DNA of 64,000 bases from Lachnospiraceae bacterium (GTDB lineage Bacteria > Bacillota > Clostridia > Lachnospirales > Lachnospiraceae), in contig JAAWRC010000010.1 in NCBI GenBank assembly GCA_022800815.1, positions 29,463 through 93,462 of the forward strand, given 5' to 3'. Within the stretch, counting starts at the first letter, position 1; each line of letters starts with the position of its first letter. The notes below the pieces were generated by a model, which saw only the letters and a program-made list of their open reading frames with translations, was not told the DNA's origin and did not search any database. The translations under genes and the position numbers were made by a program. Shown piece by piece: positions 8,678 to 17,196 of the stretch.

Positions 8678-9694
8678 TCAATAGCTTCTGTCTGCAAAGA
8701 CGGGCGTTTCCATGTATTTTTTCACGTCGCTGACCTGCCCGAAGTTGCCCAGGGCCCACATGAGCTTCATCACGAGGGACTCGGTGGTCATGTCGCCGGC
8801 CACGATGGCATTCTGCCTGGCGAGCTTCTGGCCGACCTCGTAGATGTCGAGGTCGATCCCCTCGTAGACGCACTGGGTGGTGATCACGACGGCAAGACCG
8901 GCTTCCACCAGCTCGTGGACCTTGGACACGATGTCGTGGTCCACGTTGGGGATCCCGCCGATGCCGAAGCTCTCGATGATGACGCCCTTATAGTGGGTTT
9001 TGATGAAGTCGAAAATCTCGGTTCCGATGCCCGGGAAGATCTTCAGGACGAAGATGTCCGGGCACAGGTTCGTTTTGACGGTGATTTTTCCCGTGACCTG
9101 AGGTTTTAGCTTCTCCCAGTGGTCGCCGTAGGACAGCGCCTGGTTGTAGGTGATCCGTCCCAGCTTGATCTCCGCAATGATGGGGAAGTTGATGCTCTTG
9201 AAGGCGTCTGCGCTTCTGGTCTTCACTTTCATGGCGTGGGTGCCGCTGATGATGGAGCCGTCGAAGGCGATGTAAATGCCCACGATGTCCTCGCAGGCGA
9301 AACGGATCGCATCGGAGAGATTTTTCTTGGCGTCCGTATACAGCGCTTCAATGGGGATCTGGGAGCCCGTGACCACGACGGGCTTCTCCAGATTGCCAAG
9401 CATGTAGGTGAGGGCGGCCGCGGTGTAGGCCATGGTGTCCGTGCCGTGGCTGACCACGAAGCCGTCGTAATCCTCATAATGGTCGTAGATCGCCTGTGCG
9501 ATCTTTACCATCAGGGAGGGGTTCATGTTGGTGCTGTCCACGCTCATGATGGACACGCCCTCCAGATGGCAGATCGACTCGATTTCCGGAATGTAGGATA
9601 AAAGCTGCTTCACGTCGATGGACGGCGTCAGTCCGTCTTCGGATTCTGAGGAGGCGATCGTGCCCCCGGTAGCGATCAAAAGTATTTTTTTCAT
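8678..9694 (-). CDS. ansA: L-asparaginase, type I cytoplasmic
   Basis: Hydrolyses asparagine to aspartate and ammonia. The first catalytic threonine motif is ATGGTIAS near the N-terminus and the second is VSHGTDTMAYTA (about 85). At 338 residues without a signal peptide it equals the length of E. coli AnsA (type I). Start: GGAGGG stands 9 nt before ATG 9694; the ATG at 9703 would overlap that site and is unlikely. It lies 5 bp after the NhaC-family gene in one operon. Aspartate made here can feed the aspartase/fumarase operon to the right. Confidence 0.93.
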   Translation of the reverse strand: MKKILLIATGGTIASSESEDGLTPSIDVKQLLSYIPEIESICHLEGVSIMSVDSTNMNPSLMVKIAQAIYDHYEDYDGFVVSHGTDTMAYTAAALTYMLGNLEKPVVVTGSQIPIEALYTDAKKNLSDAIRFACEDIVGIYIAFDGSIISGTHAMKVKTRSADAFKSINFPIIAEIKLGRITYNQALSYGDHWEKLKPQVTGKITVKTNLCPDIFVLKIFPGIGTEIFDFIKTHYKGVIIESFGIGGIPNVDHDIVSKVHELVEAGLAVVITTQCVYEGIDLDIYEVGQKLARQNAIVAGDMTTESLVMKLMWALGNFGQVSDVKKYMETPVFADRSY

Positions 9695-9699
9695 TGATC

Positions 9700-11127
9700 T
9701 CATCCCTCCGCTTCTTCCAGTTTTTGGTTTTTCAGGCTGTTTCGGATCTTATCGTCGTTTTTGTTGTCCCACATGCAGAAGCCGGTAAAGCCAAAGATGA
9801 CCGCGATCACGATGCAGGCAAAGTTAAACCACATGTAGGGGATGTACTCGATCGTCGCCACGCCCAGGATCGTGGCCATGTAGATCCCGTTGTCGCTCCA
9901 GGGCACCATGCCTGCGGTGAGGGTCCCGCCGATCTCCGCATTTCGTGACAGGATCCTGCGGCTGTATTTCATCTCGTCGTACTTGTCGGCCATGATCTTC
10001 GGAGTCAGGACGAGGGACACGTACATGGCGCTGCCCAGCAGGCATCCCAAAAATCCGACGATGATCGTGAAGATGGTGAGGGTTCCGCCGTTTTTGATCA
10101 GCGGGTAGACTCTCTGGGCGATGGCCTTGATGATGCCCACCTCGTCCAGAAGGCCGCCGAATCCGAGTCCCATGATGATGATGGCGATGGACCAGAGCAT
10201 GCTGTTGATGCCGCCGCGGCTTAACAGGGAATCAATAAATTCCACGCCTGTGTTCATCTCCAACTGTGTCCATGCCGTGGAGATGGCCTTGATCGGCTCC
10301 AGGCCCTGAAAGACGATCCCCCACACGATGCCGAGGCCCGCACCCAGGGTGATGACCGGGAGGGAGGGCATTTTCAGGATCAGCAGGCCGATGACGACGA
10401 TCATGGGAATGAAGGACAGGAGGCTGATGTTGAAATTCTCCTGCAGGGAAACCATGACGCCCTCCACCTGGGACATGTCCGCGACACCGCCGCCCAGCAC
10501 GAAGCCGGCGATGGTGAAGGCGATCGCCGCAACGGCGTACCCGATGAAGGTGGTGGGCATGATCCCTTTCACGTGTTCCACCACGTCGATGTCGGCCATG
10601 GCGGAGGACAGGACGCAGCTGTCGGAGATGGGAGACAGCTTATCGCCGAAGTATGCGCCGGAGAGCACTGCGCCGGCGGTGATGGGGGCCGGGATGCCAA
10701 GGCCCGCGCCGATTCCCATCATGGCGATCCCGGCCGTGCCCGCCGTGCCCCAGGAGGTGCCGGTGGCGAGGGAGGTGATGCTGCACAGGATGAGGGTCGC
10801 CAATAAGAAGATGGACGGGTGGATGATCTTTAGTCCATAGTAGATCAGGCTGGGGACGATGCCGCCGGAGATCCAGGTCCCGACCAGTGCGCCGATGACC
10901 AGCATGATCAGAACGGCGCTCATTCCGTCATAAATGCCCTTGCAGAGGGCGTGTTCCATTTCCCCGTAGGAATGGCCGTTGATCTTTCCCACGGCCATGG
11001 CCAAAAACCAGGCTGCCAGAATTGCGAGATGGATCTCGATCCCGAATTTGTTGCACAGAAATGCCATGATCAAAAATCCGCCCAATACAATGACGGCCTG
11101 AAGCAAACCGGGTGTCTTTTTCTGCAT
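9700..11127 (-). CDS. NhaC-family Na+/H+ (or solute/Na+) antiporter
   Basis: Polytopic membrane antiporter, 475 residues, about 11-12 hydrophobic segments. The family signatures LATGTSWGTAGTAG and SGAYFGDKLSPISDS are present. NhaC relatives include Na+/H+ antiporters and malate/lactate exchangers (MleN type). Being first gene of the ansA operon suggests either removal of sodium brought in by amino-acid/Na+ symport or exchange of a C4 product. Substrate cannot be told from sequence. AGGAGG precedes the ATG. A sigma-A promoter and palindromic sites lie upstream. Confidence 0.88.
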   Translation of the reverse strand: MQKKTPGLLQAVIVLGGFLIMAFLCNKFGIEIHLAILAAWFLAMAVGKINGHSYGEMEHALCKGIYDGMSAVLIMLVIGALVGTWISGGIVPSLIYYGLKIIHPSIFLLATLILCSITSLATGTSWGTAGTAGIAMMGIGAGLGIPAPITAGAVLSGAYFGDKLSPISDSCVLSSAMADIDVVEHVKGIMPTTFIGYAVAAIAFTIAGFVLGGGVADMSQVEGVMVSLQENFNISLLSFIPMIVVIGLLILKMPSLPVITLGAGLGIVWGIVFQGLEPIKAISTAWTQLEMNTGVEFIDSLLSRGGINSMLWSIAIIIMGLGFGGLLDEVGIIKAIAQRVYPLIKNGGTLTIFTIIVGFLGCLLGSAMYVSLVLTPKIMADKYDEMKYSRRILSRNAEIGGTLTAGMVPWSDNGIYMATILGVATIEYIPYMWFNFACIVIAVIFGFTGFCMWDNKNDDKIRNSLKNQKLEEAEG

Positions 11128-11195
11128 GTTAAATCCTCCTGACTTTTTTTCGTTACAGAGTAGCTTTGTGGGATATATCCTCTAAACGCAGGTCT

Positions 11196-11224
11196 ATTTT
11201 ACATTTTTTGGGTAAATCGTACAA
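11196..11224 (-). promoter_or_regulatory. Sigma-A promoter of the nhaC-ansA operon
   Basis: On the minus strand TTGTAC (-35, 11219-11224), 17 bp spacer, TAAAAT (-10, 11196-11201). It lies about 70 bp before the NhaC-family ATG. Confidence 0.65.
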
Positions 11225-11257
11225 TGTCATGGAAAGCTCCCGTTTTTTGGCCGTTCT

Positions 11258-11272
11258 CTCTCATTTTGAGAG
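11258..11272. promoter_or_regulatory. Palindromic operator site 1 (CTCTCA-TTT-TGAGAG)
   Basis: CTCTCATTTTGAGAG is a perfect 6-3-6 dyad. It sits upstream of the -35 of the nhaC-ansA promoter, in the place of an activator site. Identical to site 2. Confidence 0.7.
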
Positions 11273-11325
11273 TGGGGGCCGTCGATTTTTCCCGGATTTG
11301 TGCAGTTCTCTTGTATTTTCCCGGA

Positions 11326-11340
11326 CTCTCATTTTGAGAG
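11326..11340. promoter_or_regulatory. Palindromic operator site 2 (CTCTCA-TTT-TGAGAG)
   Basis: Second exact copy of the same 15-bp dyad, centred 68 bp from site 1, between the two divergent promoters. Confidence 0.7.
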
Positions 11341-11344
11341 GGAG

Positions 11345-11359
11345 GTATCAAAATGAGAG
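11345..11359. promoter_or_regulatory. Palindromic operator site 3 (imperfect)
   Basis: GTATCAAAATGAGAG: the right half TGAGAG is perfect and the left half matches 4 of 6. It is centred 19 bp from site 2, on the side of the regulator gene. Confidence 0.5.
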
Positions 11360-11419
11360 TTGAATAAAACAAAACGGAATTTTGCGGCTGAAACTGTGCA
11401 TATTCACGAATTTTTATAT

Positions 11420-11448
11420 TTGAATTTCCGATGCTTTCATGTTACACT
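11420..11448 (+). promoter_or_regulatory. Sigma-A promoter of the regulator gene
   Basis: TTGAAT (-35, 11420-11425), 17 bp spacer, TACACT (-10, 11443-11448); the start codon is at 11502. Confidence 0.6.
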
Positions 11449-11501
11449 GTTTTAATATGTGCCGCTGCCTTGATCGACCGGATTGTGGAAAAGGAGCTGT
11501 T

Positions 11502-13199
11502 ATGAACAATATACTATCGGAAATGAAGCCCTCTCTTGTTCGTTACTCGGAAATTATCTCAAATATAACGGATTCCGCCGTATCCATCATCGACAATGAG
11601 ATGATCCGGGTCCTCTACGTGGGGGGAGACTGGAGGGACGACGTGGGGGAGAATTGTGCGGAGGTGGGGCACATCGCTCATTCTGCGCTGGAAACGGGGC
11701 AGTCGCAGATCATGCTGGAGCCGGCCGGCCATCCCGGCTGTCAAAACTGCACCTATCGAAGCCGGTGTAAGGAGAGCGTGGAGATGTGGACGCCGATCAT
11801 CGCCAACTATGAGATATTGGGAACCCTCGGCTTCGTGGCGGAGAAGGCGGATTCGGAGGAAAAGATCCTGGCGGACCCGCAGATCTATCTGGAGTTTTTG
11901 GAGAAGATCGCGGACCTGATCGGCTACGAAGCGATGCAGCTGATGGAGAACCAGCGGGACAAGGCGCTGATCATGCTCATGGAATCCGTATTTGAGCAGT
12001 ACGAATCCGGCGTCATGATCCTGAACCAGGATAACCGGATTTCCCAGATCAACAAGATGGGAAAGAGTATTTTGAGGGAGCAGTTCTATGACTTTGAGCA
12101 ATTTCCCATCGAGATCCGCTCCACGGGTGTCTCCATCAATCAGTTTGAGGAGTTTGAACTGACGCAGGGGGAGGAAAAGCTCCTGGTGGCCGGCAGCGCC
12201 CACAAGCTGAACCTGGGGGAATACGGTACCGTGCTCTTCTTCTCGGACATTAAAAAGCTCCGGGCTTCCCAGAATAAGGTTTCTTCGTTCCAGTCCATTG
12301 TCGGGAATTCAAAGGCAATGCAGAGCCTGCGCACGAAAATCGAGATCGCGGCAAAATCCCCCTCCTGCGTTCTGATCCATGCGGAGGACGGGTTAAACAA
12401 AAAGCTGTATGCCTGTGCGATCCACGACGAGAGCGACCGGAACGAAAAGCCGCTGGTCATCATCGACTGTCCCACCCTCCCCAGGACCAATGCGGAGAAG
12501 TACCTGTTTGGCGTCGCCTCCCCTTCCGGGAAGGCGGGGCGCATCGAGGCGGCCGGCGGCGGAACCCTGGTGCTGCACAACATCGAGGGCCTGCCCCTGG
12601 AGATACAGGAGCTGTTCGTGCAGATGATCGAGACCAAGAAGCTCTCCCGTGTCGGTTCAAGAAAGACGCGGTCCGTGAACCTGCGCATCATTGCCACGAC
12701 CAGGAGGGACCTTCGAAAAATGTCGGCGGAGGGAGCCTTTAACAGCAGCCTGTATTATCTGATCAGCGTCATTCCCATCGAAGTCCCTTCCCTGCGCAGC
12801 CGCAGGGAGGATATCCGCTCCATGGCGATCACCTACATTAGAGAGTGCGCCAGAAGGCTTGACAAGACGATCCGGAAAATTGACGATGAATTCTGGCGCA
12901 TCGTGGAGACCTACGACTGGCCGGGGAATATTCAGGAACTGAAAAATACGATGGAGTACGTGGTGAACATGCTGATGGATTCGGACACCATTCAGGCGGG
13001 GCTTCTGCCGGAGCAGATCCGGCCGGTGATGGACAGCCAGACGTCCGTCGGAATGACCCTGGAGGAGATGGAGCGGGAATACATAAGACGGGCTTTGGAG
13101 ATATATGAGAGAAACGGCTCTACCCGGGAGGAGACCGCCCACGCCCTGGGGATCGGCCCGGCCACCCTCTACAGAAAGATCAAGAAGTATGGGCTGTGA
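11502..13199 (+). CDS. Sigma-54-activator-like regulator with degenerate AAA+ domain
   Basis: 565 residues in this order: a GAF/XylR_N-like sensor region with a cysteine cluster GCQNCTYRSRC (about 78-89), a PAS-like segment (VMILNQDNRISQIN), an AAA+ sigma-54-interaction fold (about 265-480) and a C-terminal Fis-type helix-turn-helix (NGSTREETAHALGIGPATLYR). The AAA+ part has lost its key residues. Walker A is HAEDGLNKKLYA, the GAFTGA loop is YLFGVASPSGKAG, and Walker B reads GGGTLVLHNIE. The late segment YDWPGNIQELKN is kept. It therefore probably cannot open sigma-54 promoters and may act like TyrR on sigma-A promoters. Start ATG 11502 has AAGGAG at 11491-11496; the earlier in-frame ATG 11439 overlaps the -10. 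Confidence 0.82.
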   Translation: MNNILSEMKPSLVRYSEIISNITDSAVSIIDNEMIRVLYVGGDWRDDVGENCAEVGHIAHSALETGQSQIMLEPAGHPGCQNCTYRSRCKESVEMWTPIIANYEILGTLGFVAEKADSEEKILADPQIYLEFLEKIADLIGYEAMQLMENQRDKALIMLMESVFEQYESGVMILNQDNRISQINKMGKSILREQFYDFEQFPIEIRSTGVSINQFEEFELTQGEEKLLVAGSAHKLNLGEYGTVLFFSDIKKLRASQNKVSSFQSIVGNSKAMQSLRTKIEIAAKSPSCVLIHAEDGLNKKLYACAIHDESDRNEKPLVIIDCPTLPRTNAEKYLFGVASPSGKAGRIEAAGGGTLVLHNIEGLPLEIQELFVQMIETKKLSRVGSRKTRSVNLRIIATTRRDLRKMSAEGAFNSSLYYLISVIPIEVPSLRSRREDIRSMAITYIRECARRLDKTIRKIDDEFWRIVETYDWPGNIQELKNTMEYVVNMLMDSDTIQAGLLPEQIRPVMDSQTSVGMTLEEMEREYIRRALEIYERNGSTREETAHALGIGPATLYRKIKKYGL

Positions 13200-13227
13200 C
13201 TGCCTGAGAGGCGTTTGCCGGCACCCC

Positions 13228-14169
13228 TCAAGCCTCCGGCACCGCAATCCGGATGAATTCCTGCATGGCACGGGTAAGATAGGCGTTCTTTTTGTGATAC
13301 AGGTACACGTCTCTCTGGGCTTCCGGAGCGTCGATCTTGTAGTAGATCACGGATGGGTCCGCGTGCAGGTGCCGGACCAGCGTGTCGCTGACGATGGAGA
13401 TCCCCATCCCGAACTGGGTGAGGCGGTAGGTGGTCATGACCTGGTTCAGCTTCAGGATGTAGTTGGGCTGGATGCCCGCCCGCCGGCAGATGGCGTCGAT
13501 GCGCTCCCTGGTGTCGTTGTGGGCACGCAGGACCACGAAGGGATCGTCCTTGAATTTTTTCAGGGGAACGCCCGGGAACCGGGGATTGCGGTGCAGGTTT
13601 TTTTCCACGTCCGCAAAGGACAGTTGGTAGCTTGCCGCCCGGTGGTTGCTGTCAAAGGTGGCGGGAACCGCCAGCAAAAGGTTCTCGTCAAAGCACTTTT
13701 TTCTGTGATAGATCTGCGGTTCCAGGGCGTAATTGTCGATGATGATGTCCAACTCCCCGCTGAACAGCTTCTGCTCCAGCTCGGGCGTGGAGCCCTCGTA
13801 AAAGTTCAGGTTCACGTGGGGATATTTTTGCCAGAACTCTTCGATGAACGGCGGAAAGATGAAGGAGGCGAAAAAGTAGGTGCCGCCCAGGGCCAGGTGC
13901 CCGGCCTTCAGCTCGTGGAGGTTGCCGACGTGGTAGGCGAACTCGTCTTCCAGATCCAGGATCTTCTCCGTGGTCCGTATGTATTCTTTTCCGCATTCCG
14001 TCAGTTGGACCGGGCTGGTGCTCCGGTCAAAAAGCGGGGCACCGACCCTCGCTTCGATCTTTTTGATGGCGGCGCTGAGTGCCGGCTGAGAAATATATAA
14101 ATTCTGTGCGGCTTTTGAAAAGCTCTGCTCTTTGTATACTTCCATTACATAATGCATTCCGTGAAACAT
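13228..14169 (-). CDS. LysR-family transcriptional regulator
   Basis: 313 residues: an N-terminal winged HTH (SFSKAAQNLYISQPALSAAIKKIE) and a C-terminal substrate-binding-like effector domain containing GHLALGGTYFFASFIFPPF. It is divergent from the malic enzyme-aspartase-fumarase operon, the classic position for a LysR activator responding to a pathway substrate such as aspartate or a C4 acid (inference). Start: ATG 14169 follows GGGAG by 8 nt; the ATG 12 codons upstream adds a tail without family similarity. It converges with the previous regulator, leaving 28 bp. Confidence 0.85.
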   Translation of the reverse strand: MFHGMHYVMEVYKEQSFSKAAQNLYISQPALSAAIKKIEARVGAPLFDRSTSPVQLTECGKEYIRTTEKILDLEDEFAYHVGNLHELKAGHLALGGTYFFASFIFPPFIEEFWQKYPHVNLNFYEGSTPELEQKLFSGELDIIIDNYALEPQIYHRKKCFDENLLLAVPATFDSNHRAASYQLSFADVEKNLHRNPRFPGVPLKKFKDDPFVVLRAHNDTRERIDAICRRAGIQPNYILKLNQVMTTYRLTQFGMGISIVSDTLVRHLHADPSVIYYKIDAPEAQRDVYLYHKKNAYLTRAMQEFIRIAVPEA

Positions 14170-14524
14170 GGCCGTGTCTCCCAAAAAGGCGTGGATGAGG
14201 GTCAAAGGGAAATCGAGTCGCTATCCGTATCATAGCTCTTTTTTCTGCGCTCCGCAACCATAAATGATAACTTTTGTAAATTATAATAGATATAAAGAGA
14301 TTCTTATGGATATTTGGGAGAGACGAAAAAAATGATAGGAAATTCAGCGATATTTGCCCTTTATCATAACCATATAATTATAATTATTATGAAAATATAA
14401 ATATTTGATTTTTGCGGAGGGGATTTTTATAATGGAATCATCAAACGCAGACGCCGTCGAAGGTCATCGAATGCGGATGCGGCAACGGGGAACAGATCAT
14501 GAATCAGCGGAAGGAGAATCAACG
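14170..14524. promoter_or_regulatory. Divergent LysR / malic enzyme control region
   Basis: AT-rich region of 355 bp. TATAAT is present on the minus strand (14276-14281) toward the LysR gene, and twice on the plus strand (14373-14378 and 14379-14384). The 29-bp inverted repeat TCATAA-N17-TTATGA (14364-14392) fits LysR-type binding sites. No clear -35 is seen for the operon, as expected for an activated promoter. Bases 14432-14524 are an in-frame possible extension of the malic enzyme gene. Confidence 0.55.
14364..14392. promoter_or_regulatory. LysR-type inverted repeat
   Basis: TCATAA (14364-14369) and TTATGA (14387-14392) form a perfect inverted repeat. The palindrome ATAATTATAATTAT lies inside it and it overlaps both candidate -10 hexamers. 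Confidence 0.5.
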
Positions 14525-15697
14525 ATGAACTATGCGGAAGAATCATTGAAGATGCACTATGACCTCAGGGGAAAGATCGAGGTGGTCTCGAGAACGCCCG
14601 TGGATTCCAAGGAAGCCTTGAGCCTTGCGTACACGCCGGGAGTCGCCAGGCCCTGCCTGGAGATCCAGAAGGATCCGGACAAGAGCTTTGAACTCACCAG
14701 GAGGTGGAACACGGTGGCCGTGGTGACGGACGGCACGGCGGTCTTAGGCCTGGGGGACATCGGGCCGGAGGCGGGGATGCCGGTCATGGAGGGAAAATGT
14801 GTTCTGTTCAAGGCTTTCGGGGACGTGGATGCCATTCCCCTCTGCATCCGGAGCAAGGACGTGGACGACATTGTTAAGACGGTGAGCCTTCTGGCGGGAA
14901 GTTTCGGCGGCATCAACCTGGAGGACATCTCCGCTCCCCGCTGTTTTGAGATCGAGGAGAAGTTAAAGGCGTGCTGTGACATTCCGATCTTCCACGACGA
15001 CCAGCACGGGACGGCGGTGATCACCCTGGCGGGGCTCCTCAATGCCCTGAAGGTGGTGGGCAAGAAGCTGGACGAGATCAAGATCGTGACATCGGGTGCG
15101 GGGGCCGCCGGCATCGCCATCATCCGGCTCCTCATGTCCATGGGCCTAAAGAACGTGATCATGACGGACCGGAAAGGCGCCATCTATGAAGGCAGAGGGG
15201 ACCTGAATGCGATCAAGCAGGAGATGGCGAGGATCACGAACCGGAATCGTGAGAAAGGGACGCTGGCCCAGGTGATCCGGGGGGCGGACGCCTTCATCGG
15301 CGTGTCCGCTCCGAAGACTTTGACCGCCGACATGGTGAAGACCATGGCGAAGGATCCGATCATTTTTGCCTGCGCCAACCCGACTCCAGAGATTTTCCCG
15401 GAGGAGGCCATCGCCGCCGGAGCGGCGGTCGTGTCCACGGGGCGGTCGGATTATCCCAACCAGGTGAACAACGTGCTCTGTTTCCCGGCCCTGTTCCGGG
15501 GGGCGCTGGACGTGCGGGCGTCAGCGATCAACGACGAGATGAAGGTGGCGGCGGCCTACGCCATCGCCGGCCTGGTGGACGACAAGGAGCTGAATGCCGA
15601 ATACATCCTGCCGCGGGCTTTTGATCCCCGGATCAAGGACGCAGTGGCGGCGGCGGTCGCCGAGGCTGCGAGGAAGACGGGAGTCGCCAGGATCTGA
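14525..15697 (+). CDS. NAD(P)-dependent malic enzyme
   Basis: Oxidatively decarboxylates malate to pyruvate and CO2. Signatures: LAYTPGVARPCLEI, GLGDIGPEAGMPVMEGK, NLEDISAPRCFEIE, FHDDQHGTAV and the nucleotide-binding SGAGAAGIAI. At 390 residues it is the short bacterial form. Start ATG 14525 has AAGGAG at 14511-14516. A second in-frame ATG at 14432 also has a good ribosome site (GGAGGGG, 14417-14423) and would add 31 unconserved residues. It is first in an operon with aspartase and fumarase, completing Asp to pyruvate. Confidence 0.93.
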   Translation: MNYAEESLKMHYDLRGKIEVVSRTPVDSKEALSLAYTPGVARPCLEIQKDPDKSFELTRRWNTVAVVTDGTAVLGLGDIGPEAGMPVMEGKCVLFKAFGDVDAIPLCIRSKDVDDIVKTVSLLAGSFGGINLEDISAPRCFEIEEKLKACCDIPIFHDDQHGTAVITLAGLLNALKVVGKKLDEIKIVTSGAGAAGIAIIRLLMSMGLKNVIMTDRKGAIYEGRGDLNAIKQEMARITNRNREKGTLAQVIRGADAFIGVSAPKTLTADMVKTMAKDPIIFACANPTPEIFPEEAIAAGAAVVSTGRSDYPNQVNNVLCFPALFRGALDVRASAINDEMKVAAAYAIAGLVDDKELNAEYILPRAFDPRIKDAVAAAVAEAARKTGVARI

Positions 15698-15744
15698 ACG
15701 GTAGACAACTTGTTTTAAGGAAAAATCTAGGAGGATATCAGACC

Positions 15745-17181
15745 ATGAGTGAAGAGAAGAAGGATTTTCGGACGGAGGAGGATTCCATCGGGACCAAGGC
15801 GGTTCCGGAGGACGTGTATTACGGAGTGCAGTCGCTCCGTGCCGCGGAAAATTTCCGCATTACGGGGCTCAGCATGCACCCGGAGATCATCAACAGCCTC
15901 GCCTACATCAAGAAGGCGGCCGCCATCACCAACTGCGAGGTCGGGATCCTGGACAGGAAGATCGCCGACGCCATCGCAAAGGCCTGTGACGAGATCCTGG
16001 CGGGAAAAATGCATGAGGATTTCATCGTGGACCCGATCCAGGGGGGAGCCGGCACCTCCATCAACATGAATGCCAACGAGGTGATCGCAAACCGTGCCAT
16101 CGAGATCCTGGGGGGACAGAAGGGGGAATATTCCATCGTGAATCCCAATGACCACGTCAACTGCGGACAGTCCACCAACGACGTGATCCCCACCGCCGGA
16201 AAGATGACCTCCCTCCGTCTGCTGAAAAATCTCAAGGAGGAACTGCTCCGCCTCCATGCGGCCCTGGTGGCCAAGGCGGAGGAATTTGACGACGTGATCA
16301 AGATGGGCCGCACCCAGATGCAGGATGCGGTGCCGATCCGCCTGGGCCAGGAATTCAGGGCCTATTCCGTGGCCATCATGCGGGACATCCGGCGCATGGA
16401 CAAGGCGATGGAGGAAATGTGCTTCTTAAACATGGGAGGGACGGCGATCGGAACGGGGATCAATGCGGATCCCGCCTATCTGAAACGGATCGTCCCCAAC
16501 TTGGCGGAGCTTTCGGGCATGGAGCTGGTGCAGGCCTTCGACCTCATCGACGCCACCCAGAACCTGGATCCCTTCGTGGCCGTGTCCGGCGCCATCAAGG
16601 CCTGTGCGGTCACCCTGTCGAAGATCGCCAACGACCTGCGGCTGATGTCCTCCGGGCCCAGGACCGGATTTGCGGAGATCAACCTGCCCGCCAGACAGAA
16701 CGGTTCCTCCATCATGCCCGGAAAGGTGAACCCGGTCATCCCGGAGGTGGTCAACCAGGTGGCCTTCAACATCATCGGGAACGACGTGACCATCACCATG
16801 GCGGCGGAGGCGGGACAACTGGAATTGAATGCCTTCGAGCCCATCATTTTCTACTGCATGTTCCAGTCCATCGACACTCTGGCTTATGCGGTACAGACAT
16901 TTGTCGATAATTGTGTTATGGGCATCACGGCCAACGAGGAACGATGCCGCTCGCTGGTGGAGAACAGCGTCGGCATCATCACGGCCATCTGCCCCCACGT
17001 GGGATATCAGAAGGCGGCCCAGATCGCAAAGACGGCGATGAAGACAGGGGAATCCGTCCGCTCGCTGATCCTGCGGGAGGGCCTGCTCACCGACGAGGAG
17101 CTGGATGAGATCCTGGAGCCGGTACATATGACGGAGCCGGGGATCTCGGCCAAGGAATTGTTGTTAAAGAAGAGACAGTGA
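15745..17181 (+). CDS. aspA: Aspartate ammonia-lyase (aspartase)
   Basis: Deaminates aspartate to fumarate and ammonia; cytoplasmic tetramer of the fumarase/aspartase superfamily. The superfamily signature SSIMPGKVNP is at about residue 324. GGAGTSINMNANEVIANRA and NDHVNCGQSTNDVIPT are typical. Length (478) matches AspA; class II fumarase is excluded mainly by overall resemblance and by the presence of a class I fumarase next door. AGGAGG precedes ATG 15745. It lies 47 bp after malic enzyme and 15 bp before the fumarase alpha gene. Confidence 0.92.
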   Translation: MSEEKKDFRTEEDSIGTKAVPEDVYYGVQSLRAAENFRITGLSMHPEIINSLAYIKKAAAITNCEVGILDRKIADAIAKACDEILAGKMHEDFIVDPIQGGAGTSINMNANEVIANRAIEILGGQKGEYSIVNPNDHVNCGQSTNDVIPTAGKMTSLRLLKNLKEELLRLHAALVAKAEEFDDVIKMGRTQMQDAVPIRLGQEFRAYSVAIMRDIRRMDKAMEEMCFLNMGGTAIGTGINADPAYLKRIVPNLAELSGMELVQAFDLIDATQNLDPFVAVSGAIKACAVTLSKIANDLRLMSSGPRTGFAEINLPARQNGSSIMPGKVNPVIPEVVNQVAFNIIGNDVTITMAAEAGQLELNAFEPIIFYCMFQSIDTLAYAVQTFVDNCVMGITANEERCRSLVENSVGIITAICPHVGYQKAAQIAKTAMKTGESVRSLILREGLLTDEELDEILEPVHMTEPGISAKELLLKKRQ

Positions 17182-17196
17182 GAAGGAGGTCAGGCT

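Noticed and set aside
11128..11501. Sigma-54 (-24/-12) promoter expected next to a sigma-54-type activator
   Set aside because: No TGGCAC-N5-TTGC(A/T) element was found on either strand; sigma-A promoters are present instead.
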